From the NCBI GenBank assembly GCA_019614645.1, contig JABWDB010000001.1:20377501-20441500 (forward strand): DNA of 64,000 nucleotides, written 5' to 3'. Source of the DNA: Stratiolaelaps scimitus (Eukaryota; Arthropoda; Arachnida; Mesostigmata; Laelapidae). Shown here one piece after another: positions 25,412 through 36,149 of this stretch; the first letter of the stretch is position 1, and every line of letters begins with the position of its first letter. The notes beneath the pieces were generated by a model. That model saw nothing but the letters and a program-made list of their open reading frames with translations, was not told the DNA's origin and ran no database searches. The position numbers and the translations under genes were made by a program.

Positions 25412-28400
25412 ATGGCGAAATATGGAGTCGACTCGCTTAGAATCAGTTCAATTCCGGTAAGCAAAATATTCCTTTGCCCTCCATGCAATATCGCATCTAT
25501 TTTTTTTAAAGGAAAGTTGTGACATTAACAAAAATATGAATAAAAGATGACAATAAAAAGGGCTCAATTGGTAGCCATAGTAGATAATAATTATTGTTTT
25601 CTTCCAATGAAAATAATTTCTACGTACTTGTTCCAATTCACGGTTCAAATAATTTGGGCTTCAAAGCGTTTCAAAATGAAAATTTTAAAATTGAGCCATG
25701 AGTCAGTCTAGTTCGGAGACGACTGCTTCTGTGGAGTGCCTTAGTGTTGGTGTGGTCAAGGTCGGAATATCGTGCTAATTTAGGTGACTAGGAAATTCAG
25801 ACTCAACTTGAATTTCAAATCCAAACTTCGAACCAACCTATGCGAACTGGACCAGGATGTTTGTTGTGATACCGGACCACAAATACTGCTAGTGCAAAAC
25901 GTTCGTCCGACAGTCAGAGAATAGATTCTATTCTATAATACTATCTCGCTTCTATTCCGGGCTTAATTTTCAAATTCGTATTTTATGCATCCCCTTACCT
26001 GCTGATTGATTCAGTGGGACTACCTCATGGAATGGACCTCCACCGGGCGACTCGCTGGAAAAGCTGGTGGTATCTTCGATGCGGTAGCCAGCTCCATGAA
26101 CACAAGCTACACCCTCAGCATGCCAGCAGACATTCAATGGGGTTCGTGTGAACTCGACGGCTCTTCATGCACCGGAATGCTCGGAGATCTGTTTTACAAC
26201 GTGGGTGTCTATGGACTTGAATAGCAACGCTTTACGTAATATATTATTTTTTCTTTTTATTTTTAAATTAATTTAATCAGTAGAAAAGGCAAGGGTCGCT
26301 AAGTCGGGCCCCGCCAGGCTACAGGTACGTGTACAACTTGACGCCGCTCATTAATACGTTCTCCTACCAACCACCATTTACCTGTATCTCTCTGTCATCT
26401 GCGCCCTCGCTCCTCTTCTTCCAGAACTCCGATGTCAGCATCGGTCCATTTACTGCCTTGCCTGTATACTCAAGCCTGTTCCACCAATCGTTCCCATTCG
26501 GATCTTACGTATTCTCAATCGTCACGGGTATGAAGGTCGCTTATGCGGTCAATACCTTTTCGACTTTTACGGGCATCGAGAGCATAGTGTATGGATTATT
26601 GCTAATCTTACCCTTCGCAATTGCAGCTTTGGCTGCCATCAATACTCGCTGGATTCTCCCCAAAATAGCTCAAGCGGATAACAATCGTCTTTCAACGTTA
26701 TTCCTAGATCTGATTCGTCTAAACGCCCAGAACTGTGAGTATTTTCCTGGTGATGTTATTTTCACACGTATGATCGATTCGACTCGCTTTGCTGCAAGAG
26801 CACTGCAATTTATGGTATAGAAAGAGACAAACAGGGTTTCACTTTTAAGTGTATACTGAATAGTTTTAAGGGGCGATATATGCTCTGCAGTGGGCCGTGG
26901 CAGGCCAAGGCTTCGCTGTATCGCACGACGACTAAAACGGTGTAGAGGTGTCGCAACTCAGTCGGGAAAGATCAATTGATAGACATTGCTTAGAAAAGAT
27001 TGTGAGACCTTTTTTTTAAAAGACTCTGTATGAATGTAGGTGATTCCAGAGGAAGTGACAGATTCGAAACTTATATTTTAAGGCTTCGTCTCATCGACTA
27101 ATCGCAGAATCCTTTAGCTTTTGAGCCGATCATCTCACTTTGAGGAAGTCATTTGTCCATTCTGTAGACTCTAGTGTAGGTACTAAACTAGAAATCTGGC
27201 TTTCGGGGAAATGAAAATGTGTTTTATTTCCATTCTTTAAATGAGCCTTCGAAAAATATCAGCGATATCGACCATCGAAGTTTCTCATTATGTTCACAGC
27301 CTCCGCTAAGGAAGCAGATACCAGGAGAGATCAATCTCGCCAGAAAAACACAACACACTTCCATGTGTACGACGGGGTGCTCAATTCTTGCGGAAGCCAT
27401 AAGGTTGAGTGGTTACTGAACATACGGGTCTTTAGTTTACATGTAGGCGTGACACTTCTCGCGCTCTCGATTCGGATTTCATTTCAGCTTCTGACATCCG
27501 AGTGCAAAGTTCATCGAACCGATTACTCGTGGCTGGATGTATGCTTGCCGCACTCTTCACAGCCATCATGGTTTCTTCCTCAATAAAGGTAGGACGCTTG
27601 CATCAAGTTCCGAACGTTGACGTTTCTTGTCATTCTTACCTGGCTGTATTGGTCATAGTATAACGAACCGTATGCCTAAATATTTTGAATTATATCAGTT
27701 ATTACTGTCAGTTAATGGTGCAGTTGCGTTTAATGGGCGCGAATACACTCTCGAATATAATGTAATTGAAATTGGTCAGGCGACCTCTACTCTTCATACG
27801 ACATCTGTCGTTGTGTCTCGTGCTATTTTGACAGATAATCCTGATCACTTCCCTCAGCGAATATATAACTTCACCGAATTCATTGGTGAAGATAACAAAC
27901 TCAGAAACATTGATTGGTCCACTATAGTTATTTCCAATTGTTCTTCCAAGGACGCAATTTTTTTAAATTCCCGCCTCCGCAACAATGTTGTATCTCTTGG
28001 TAACTCTACCACCCGCGCGGATTCGCTCATTGGTCTCCCCTGAGCTTTGAGCCTGCCGTGATTAATGATGTAGCTGTTCTTCCGGCTTCCCCTAAAACAG
28101 ATCTTAAGCTTTAGGTTCGAGCCCCGCTGCGTGACATATAAGAGAGCTTAAGCATTGTAAAATTGCAGCTCCTTTAATAAACCAATAAAACCTTTACCTT
28201 TACCTTTAAAGTTCTTATCTGACGTTGCCATCAGTGACAACGACTAGTCGCCCCGCTTCTCTCCCCCCTGATGTTCTTCGTCACTTCCCATGAGGGTGTC
28301 CTTAACCAGACGGGCATCCGCGCCTGGGTCCATCAGACAATCAGCGCCGGGAGCAGGTGTAGTCTGATGTCCTCCACCAGGAGCAGCGGGACTTCTTCGT

Positions 28401-31400
28401 GGTTTCGGCTCCACACGACGTCGACAGGGCTCGCTTCCGCGCGGTCAACCGGGTAAATGCGGGGGCGTGGCTCCACGCACTGCCTTCCTCGTAAGTTGGC
28501 AGTGCTCCCGGACGACCTCTTCCCCTGGTTCTGCGTGGGCCTCCGCCTTGGGACCCCTGTGGTTGCGGCCCACAACTTCGGCCGTCTCGGGAACCACTTC
28601 GAGGCAAGTGGCCACCACGGTCTATCGTGCGAGAGGCCGCGCCACATGACGCCGACGGGCGCCGCCCCGACGGTCTCACTCTCATCCCCTTCCAGGGATG
28701 CCGGCACCTGGTTTGGGACGGCACGGTGGTTGACACCCTAGCATCTTTTTATGTCAACGTCGGTGCAACCAATTCCCAGCTACGCGGTATATGCCCCCAC
28801 TCTCCCCAAATCCGCCAATCTAGTGTCTTAACATAAATGCGTTTAAATTCTTTATTTTCGCTGCAGGCGACGATGATGAGACGGGATCCCACCGAGCGAA
28901 TCAAGACTGTTGCAGATCTACTTAAGAAAAAACATAAAATGAGTCCACTTACGGCTCCCAAGACGTTTATCACCGACATCCTTGAGGTACGCCAGTCGCT
29001 GTTGATGGGCAAATTCCACCAAGTAATGTTATATATTACCAAGTAAAAAATACAAGTAAAATTTCTTTTTTTCCAACCTTGTGTTTGCTCTATCTGTCTT
29101 CATTTCACTTACTCTTCCCCAACTCTTTACGTATTCTAGTGCATATCCTTGTTCTAATTGTGTGATTGATGCCCTGCGAATCTGTGCCACATCTCACCTC
29201 GGCATGACGCGCTGGCTCTGTCCAGCTGGTCTTCAGGTATCGGGCTCGTTCGCGTCTTCTTAGTTTCTTCCCTATCTCCGAGTGCTCGTTGTATTTTGCA
29301 TCCAAACTTTTCACCGCGGTGTGCAATACATCGCCATTTGAGCGGTTTAGCAAATACGAAAGCTTTGGAATTTATCTACAATTATGTGTGTTAACACCAG
29401 TAGATATAAAGCTGCCTGCTGATGTATGTATGTGTGTGTCTACATGCGCTAATTTTGGCATTTAATTACTTTGGTTTCTTGAATATTTTAGGCAGAAGAG
29501 TCGGGCGAGGTTCGTGAACTCTACGAGTGGATTGAGCAGAGCGGCTATGTTCCGGTTGCCCAAATCTTGTCTCCGGAAAATGTACGCGGAATCTTAAACG
29601 GTACTAAATGGACGTTCATTGACTGCGAAGTGACGGCTGTCTTCCTCGCTCAGTCATACTTCGCTCTTCCTGAAAAACATCGCGGCTACTTGACCTGTCT
29701 CGAGCAGGTTGTCTTTAGTTCACCGAGCGTTTGGTACTTTCATCGGTCTTTACCTGAGGCCTTCGTCACGGAGTTCAACAGAAGGTCGTTATCTTCGCTG
29801 TTATCGAATCACGTTTCTAGACTCTGATACAATATCAACTGAATAGCGTTGCAGTTTTTGTCAGATGTATTATTCATATATTTATGTCAGATGTATATAC
29901 ATACTTTACTCATAGTTGCATTACTATCATTACAAAATTATATATTTAAAAATCACCTTGTTAGTGACCTAATGCGAATGAATGATATACCATTTAAAAA
30001 AAAATCTGGATAAACACCCTTTTAGCGAAAGTACTTATTACACCGTTTCTGGGTACATAGCGCTGAGCCAACTTCAAATGAAGCTTAGTTTAGACATCAG
30101 CGTTCGGGTATGTCTCGGGCTTGATCGTGGACTTATATCATGATGTTTAATAACGTAATTTTCGAAGAATAAAATCCGCTAAATAGTACGCTCTACGGAG
30201 CCTGGCTACAGGGGACATTGGCCCCATATTGTATCTCTCCTAGTACCCCTATTGCTACCACTCTATTGCTCTATTTGTGTAGCTCACCCTTATGGATTGT
30301 AGCACTCAGAGAAGGTCGTTGCAAAGATGGTTGAAGAAGGAAAGAGCTCTAGTTACATTTGTTTTTACCTTTATACTATGCAATTCTTTCGCTTGTTACC
30401 ATTAGAACTCCGGTTTAGACTCCTATCGAATCGTTATAGTCTCGGGTATCCTCGACCACGAAGTGCGTACACTTTTTACAAGAGGAGAAGCTGACCCTTC
30501 ACTTTTAGAGTATCGCCTTTCCGTTCCTCTCGGTGATTTGGTTGTCCTAGCTTTGCCGTCATATTCCTACCAAGTATTTTTTATTTTATTTATTTTAAAG
30601 AGCATACCTTTATTAATAGCCATAGAATGTCCAATGGAGGTAGCTCTGGATAACGCGAGCCTGATAAAAGGCTTAGTAGCACGAAATGACCTTCCTTATC
30701 GGGGCAATCCATCCAAGCGTCCAGGGCTCGCGGGGAGCGATGAGAACTCACCTTGATTTGGGTTTATGACTAAAAGTCTGTGCGTGTGGAACAAAAGACA
30801 GTCTCACGCAACAAGGGACCGAAAATAATTCTACAATTTACGTACGCGTGAAATACATAATTAGATAACAGACTGCGGGGTGTCTATTTGCTACAATCCT
30901 ATGTACCATGTATAATATACGCCCTTACGTTGAAGTATCAACACGACGGGAAAAGAGTAGTTTAAAAACAATACAGGCGTGTTACGCAAGGGGGATTAGT
31001 ATTATTATAATTAAATGTTCGTAATGCTCTAGTTGTTTTCGTATAAGAAAGGAGACGTGATAAGAGGATATTAAATATTTCTAACATTGTCTCATAGAAA
31101 TACTATTAAATAGTAAGCGTATTTACAATTGGCTTAGAAAGTGTTCTTTAAGAGACTCGTAAAAGACTCGTAATGGGCACTGTAATCCGCGGATTTCGCT
31201 TGGGAGAGCGTTCCAGATAACAGACCCTTGAGAACGGAAGCATCGACGGCCAAATTTATTAGAGTATGAGACAAGCAAAAAAAAGGTTAGAACAGCCTTA
31301 TTTCCCATGATGGGTTGAATTTTTTTGAAAAACCGATTTTTTTCCGTAGATTGTGCTGTAAACAGGGGGTCGACATGAATTTTGAGACGATTATCTGGAT

Positions 31401-32046
31401 AACCGTTGAAACAAACATCTTAAACATTACAATGCAACGGTGTCATAATTTTTCGGGATACACATAGTTGGCACAAACCTGATTTGAAGGAAAAAATGAT
31501 TGATTTTCCGAAAAAAAATGATTTCCCTCAAATATTGGCAAGAGGTAATTTCAGGGAGAATTTCTCAATAAACTAATGATAAATTGGAGACTACCAAATG
31601 GGTTAGAGAGACTCTTATAATATGTTAATACACCTTTCTGGGTTGCTACCACTAAGGCGACTCACGCTATACCATTGTAATACTGCCGGTATTGTGTCGT
31701 CTGGTCGATGACAGTTCGAGTGAGAAGTGTTATTATCTGGGTTAAGGTAGTATAACTACTTCATTCTTATCTGATTGTTTATAGAACGCTATGGGTGGTC
31801 GAGGCGCCTACCAAATTCGTGTTTGACTTCAAGTACCTCCGCGTGCCGGCGGAGCGATTCGCTCGAAGCACCTCTCTATCGGGAGACGCCGTGCTGGAAG
31901 CTCTGCGAGTTGCCGAGGTCATTGGCTGCTTCTACGTCCTCGCTGGTGGTGTCGGGGGAGCTTTCATAACACTGTTGCTTGAACTGTTAGTCTCGATTAT
32001 TCAGCCATCGATAGCAGTATTCAAAGAGTGGAAAATCAATTTGTGA
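25412..32046 (+). CDS. Divergent ionotropic receptor, array copy C
   Basis: Exons 25412-25456, 26015-26200, 26425-26734, 27488-27588, 28867-28986, 29492-29784 and 31785-32046 (TGA) give 438 aa. S1: residues 1-129, with LRISSIP, Cys60 and Cys67 in WGSC..DGSSC, and Tyr92 where iGluRs bind ligand by Arg. M1 about 130-149, pore-loop region 165-180 (LFLDLIRLNAQN), M3 193-213 (LLVAGCMLAALFTAIMV), S2 215-395, M4 397-417. Family role: ion-channel subunit gated by a ligand, at the membrane of sensory or neural cells. The frame is open upstream of this ATG to another ATG at 25,310, which would add 34 residues. Because the frame is stopped at this place in copies A, B, D and F, I take the shorter start. 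Introns 4 and 6 are loaded with retroelement pieces. The last exon is almost identical to that of copy E. Confidence 0.86.
27627..28043 (+). pseudogene. Open frame in IR-C intron 4, probably LINE-derived
   Basis: 138 codons ending in TGA. No confident family. The stretch DNPDHFPQRIYNFTEFIG followed by RNIDWSTIVISNCSSKDAIF faintly resembles the linker between endonuclease and RT domains of non-LTR elements (an 'SDH.P' box then 'dW..i' and 'f...l'). It sits directly before the retroposon 3' end at 28.1 kb. It could instead be a chance open frame. Confidence 0.35.
28113..28208 (+). mobile_element. SINE family 2 / LINE 3' end
   Basis: B-box-like GGTTCGAGCCCC, then GCTTAAGCATTGTAAAATTG and a repeated CTTTAC tail. 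It is the plus-strand match to the minus-strand element at 24.7 kb. Lies in IR-C intron 4. Confidence 0.65.
28450..28790 (+). mobile_element. Retroelement fragment with nuclease-like C-terminal domain
   Basis: A GC-rich island unlike the surrounding introns. Two frames give DDLFPWFCVGLRLGTPVV and HHGLSCERPRH (28,510-28,650), then DGRRPDGLTLIPF with HLVWDGTVVDTLASFYVN (28,640-28,780). I recall this order from C-terminal parts of arthropod and cnidarian reverse-transcriptase-like proteins. The RPDG...LVWD.T spacing resembles a PD-(D/E)XK restriction-like endonuclease. A frameshift and loss of the middle part make it a relic. It ends about 80 nt before IR-C exon 5. Confidence 0.6.
31120..31310 (-). 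mobile_element. LINE ORF2 C-terminal end, relic in IR-C intron 6
   Basis: Minus-strand frame reads VSYSNKFGRRCFRSQGSVIW, then NALPSEIRGLQCPLRVFYES and LKEHFL. This is the typical last segment of CR1/Jockey-like polyproteins ('WN.LP.eir...s...Fk..Lk..l'). Confidence 0.7.
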
Positions 32047-32600
32047 AAATGGTCAATGTAGTCGTTGAAACTACAACAGAAATCTGAACAACATAGTGGT
32101 GTTGTAACATTTCTCTAAAAAAATAATAATCGAATTTTATTATTTGAACGTACTCAGGAGCCGTCAGCTTAGAATTAATGTGTACTTGTCTTGTTGAGAT
32201 ATGTATTGTCGAGGCCGACCTTACCTTATCATCTGTACAGCGGAGTTACCTGACAAATTGTAGGTCATTAAGTAATCAATAAGCTAAGCTAAGCAATAGG
32301 ATCACTCCACAATACACTAGGATAATACCTTGCTATTATAGATATGATACAAGCTGTGAAAAGGTCTATGCTGCCGTTCTTTGATAGAGCTGAAATTTCG
32401 CTGTATCAATACAGTGTCTGAACACACTCGAGTGCCGCGCGAAGCCATTTTGAAGATAGAAGAAGACAGTCGTGCTCTGAAATAAAGTTCTCACCTACAG
32501 CATCGCAATCTACACTTTCGCGTGTTCCTTTGCTCGCTTTCAAGTGCATAAATAAAGTAATCCTAACATTAACATGTTAATTCATTGAATTTGTTGTCTC
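31773..32600 (+). repeat. Duplicated 3' segment, copy at IR-C
   Basis: From about 12 nt before exon 7 through about 0.55 kb of 3' flank it matches 41,023-41,853. Within exon 7 I count only 3 differences in 262 nt. The flank differs more, with small indels. Identity stops abruptly upstream in the intron. Confidence 0.9.
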
Positions 32601-33287
32601 GCTGCCGCGTTAACACAATGTTATTAACGTGTTGTATGAACTCATTACTACAACATTTATTCTGAGTATGAAACTAGCCTGAGAAATCTATCTTTGAAAC
32701 GACAGGGCATTAATTCATTTATTGACATTGGCATGTGTCGATGATAATATTAGACTTGTCGATCTTGGACGCATTCAGTTACACTGGCAGGATTTGAACT
32801 TAAAGCGACTCCAATTCGGCCCTTCTGGGTCAAGTCTCACAAGAGGATACACGAACTGAAGAAGTTTTGTACTTGTCGCTTTATTAACAATATTACGTTA
32901 CGTTTGCCTTTAATACTATCATTTTCTTGACACATCTCAATAATAGCTGACTACTGAACACGTTGAATCTTTCCACTCTCGATATATAATAGATAATCGC
33001 ATAACATACGTCGACAACCAACAGAACTTATGTTATCCTTACTAGTCAAAGAGGAGTATACTCATCACGGGTTCCAGCCAACTGTACGCCTTCGAAATAA
33101 ATAAATAGGTATATGAACTGGCAAAAACTGGCAGTAATTCACATTATCGCATTAGCCCTAAAGTTCGTATTTTTGAGCTGATCCTCTCTCGGCTGCTCTC
33201 CTGTCAGCCTAAGGGAAATTGAAATTTAGTACACATTTTAAAGGGTACCCAGCGTTCGGTAGGTATCTAGTCTCATGATAGATATCG

Positions 33288-33306
33288 ATCATTGTGACAA
33301 AATAGC
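33288..33306 (+). promoter_or_regulatory. Shared IR upstream motif (pseudogene D)
   Basis: ATCATTGTGACAAAATAGCT-type motif, 226 nt before the ATG-equivalent of copy D. Confidence 0.45.
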
Positions 33307-33513
33307 TACGCATGATGACTGATCCAAAGCAACTTCCATCCAAATGGACGACAAAACCTCCCAACATTTGAATCAAGGCCATCAACGTTCGGGTTTGCGT
33401 GTAAATTCCCAAACGTCATCACGAATACGTCCTCATTCGGCGGTTGCACGCCGTCATGTATCCCCCAGAACAACAGCAGATGCGAAAGATACGGGTGGTC
33501 GTTTTAACGAAGG

Positions 33514-35123
33514 ATGGTGAAATACAGAGTCGATCCACTTCGAACTAGTATTGGCTCTATTCAGGCTAGAGAACTATTTATTTTGTTCTCTACGGTAGAT
33601 CTACTCGTAAATGGACCAGAGTTTTTGTAAAGTTACATACATTTGTTTTTCGAACATATATATATATATATAATATACATGGTACATAAGCCAAACCATT
33701 GCCGACAACAGCATCATAGACGTACATATATTCGCTTTCCTTCAGTTCATAAATCGTCATGAATGGCCGTTACCTGATGCTCAACGTGCGCATATTATCC
33801 ATGTGTTTATATATATATATATATTTCCAAGAAGTACAAGAACTTTCGTTCGACCTTCAGAGAATAGTTTCTTTTCTACTATCGCTTCTAAATTCTTCAT
33901 TTTTAAATTCATATTTTATGCACCCTCGCTGGCTGATTCAGTGGAACTACCTTATGGAGTGTACTGGAGCCGGCCGACTCGCTGGAAAAGTTGGCGGTTT
34001 TCTTCGATGCAGTGGCCATATCAGTGAACATCAGGTACACGTTCAGCATATCGCCAGTGAGGCTCATAAGAACCAGATAGCTCATCTTGCATCGGAATGT
34101 TTGGAGAAATTTTCCATAATGTGCGTTGTTTCGTTTACATATATATATATATATATATCTATATAGTTGCAGTCTCCTGTCTCTTCCAGATACCTTCTTG
34201 AGATGGACTCGGTGTCTACGTATTGTCGTTAAGAGCCTGTTCACAATGTTTTTCTACCATAGCTATTTATCTGTGTTTCCTGTCTCTACCTCTTTTTCCT
34301 CCAGAATTCAGGTGCCAACATTGATCCGTTTAGTACTTCGTCTGTATACTCAATCATTTTCAACTAATCCGCTCTAATCGGATATATCTTGGGGTAAATA
34401 GCTGCGCTCAATGTTAGTTACGGAGATACAGATCCCATATGCGGTCAACACCGTTTCGATTTTCACGCGAATCGAGGGCATCGTACACGGCCAATTGTTA
34501 ATCTTACCCTTCGCTATAGCAGCTCTAGCTGCCGGAAACACTCGTAGGCGTCTGGCAAAAATAGGGCAATTGGGTAACATTCGTATTTCGACATTGTTTC
34601 TCGCCCTGATTCGTCTGAACGCTCAGACTTGTGAGTGTTTCCCCAGTGACGCTATTTCCATGGGTATATTGTATTGATATCCGTATAGCACATCTCGATA
34701 AAAATGTTTTGCAAAACAGGCACACTACTATCATCGTTGAATGTTCCTTTCCGTTCTTGTTCATCATCAGCCCGATATTCGCACTAGGGTTTTTAGCACT
34801 AACTATTTTAGGCAAAGGGGTCCGGCAACATCCACAAACTCCATCAGTGACTGATTGGGCGAGAGACCTTTGTGTCGGTTGAGCCACTTTTCTTCTTCGG
34901 GATATTTGAATTTTGACAATTTGTGCGATATCCTGAATGAAACCAAGAGGACGTTTATCCATTGGCACACAGAACGGCTATCTTCTTGGCGATCGCTTTA
35001 ATAAGACGTATTGTTCCAGACAAACACCGCGGCTACTTAAGCTGCCTGCAACAGTTTGCATTTAGTGCACGAATCGCTTGCTACACTCGTTAGGTGGCAC
35101 CTTCGTAAAGAAATTTAACAGGG
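33514..35123 (+). pseudogene. Ionotropic receptor pseudogene, array copy D
   Basis: Remnants in the expected order: exon 1 at 33,514-33,561 (MVKYRVDPLR, with altered donor), exon 2 at 33,942-34,120 (WNYLMECTGAGRLAGK, then frameshift), exon 3 at 34,305-34,630 (in-frame stops, but PYAVNTVSIFT and a readable M1 remain; 326 nt instead of 310), and exon 6 at 34,812-35,123 (recognisable ILNETK and KHRGYLSCLQQ, stops). Exons 4 and 5 are missing between 34,630 and 34,812, and no exon 7 was found before copy E. Clearly dead. Confidence 0.9.
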
Positions 35124-35785
35124 GGTCGTTCCCTTTACATCCGATTTCTCGACAGACGGCTAACACACTGGTTAATGTAGCTAGATAAAGATGATATTCC
35201 ATTAGTTACATTAGTTATTCATTATGCGCAAATTTACACCTTTTGTACTAATGTATAAATAAATTACTTCAATATTATGTACTTTGAAATAACCTGCCCA
35301 TGTTTCCAAATAATTAATCTATCCAATCAGATTCAATTGTCAAAGTTTTCCTGTCAAAGGCTGCCACCGCTTGGCTGCACTGACCACAGAGAAGGAAAAG
35401 AGCAAACAATCGAATTGTGAAAGTCATATGGTGATGAAAAATCTTCATGATGACAATATAATTGGATCCTTAATTGGATACAGCAAAATTTGAATCCATA
35501 GATTAAAATCTATGGATTAAAATTTTGCTGTATTTGACTCGTGACTTGAAATATGTCTTGTGAAGTTTTTGACCCAGTTCGTCTTAATGCTTTTAACACT
35601 TCTCTTTTGTATATTTCATACGAAGCTTGCGTCCCATCGAGGGCCGTATAATACGCACAGTGTTGGCACATACATTCAGCGGCATGTTGCTGTGTTCGTA
35701 ATGTTGGTTAGCTTTACCTTTAATAATTTTGGCTGGGTCCAGTGATCAATGAATCGCACTTAGAGATATTCTCCGTATAGTGTAC

Positions 35786-35816
<31 letters not shown>

Positions 35817-35930
35817 CTTAATTATAAATGGTCATAAATCGCGTATATCATTAACCGCCTGCGATATATTTGGTTACATACCAACACAGAACTCAGCGTT
35901 CGCTAGGTAACGAGTACTATCGTGGCCATC
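35124..35930. other. Intergenic pseudogene D to IR-E
   Basis: No supported coding exon. Contains the 27-bp inverted repeat and a (TA)n run near 35,787-35,812. Confidence 0.45.
35478..35533. repeat. 27-bp inverted repeat, 1 mismatch, 2-nt loop
   Basis: Arms 35,478-35,504 and 35,507-35,533 match at 26 of 27 positions, an almost perfect long palindrome. Confidence 0.95.
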
Positions 35931-35948
35931 CATCATTGTGACAAATGG
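35931..35948 (+). promoter_or_regulatory. Shared IR upstream motif (IR-E)
   Basis: CATCATTGTGACAAATGG, 219 nt before the first-exon ATG, identical to the IR-B motif over these 18 nt. Confidence 0.55.
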
Positions 35949-36149
35949 CTCTGCACGCTGACGCTGGATTCGTGCAACTTCGATACAACAAGAAGACGTT
36001 ATACTGGCATTCTAATCAGAGCCATCGACGTATGAGTTTCCGTCGCAATTCCCGTCGTTACGACAGCGGCATCATGGACAACTGTAAAGCGTAATGTGTC
36101 TAGAAAAATAGTAGTAAATACTAACGATCCTTTGAGGTGGCATCGTACA

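Noticed and set aside
28333..28741. Several overlapping ORFs on both strands in the GC-rich relic
   Set aside because: They are frame shadows of the retroelement fragment. Only the plus-strand motifs make sense.
34525..34968. 147-codon minus-strand ORF
   Set aside because: Antisense shadow of pseudogene D; translation shows no family.
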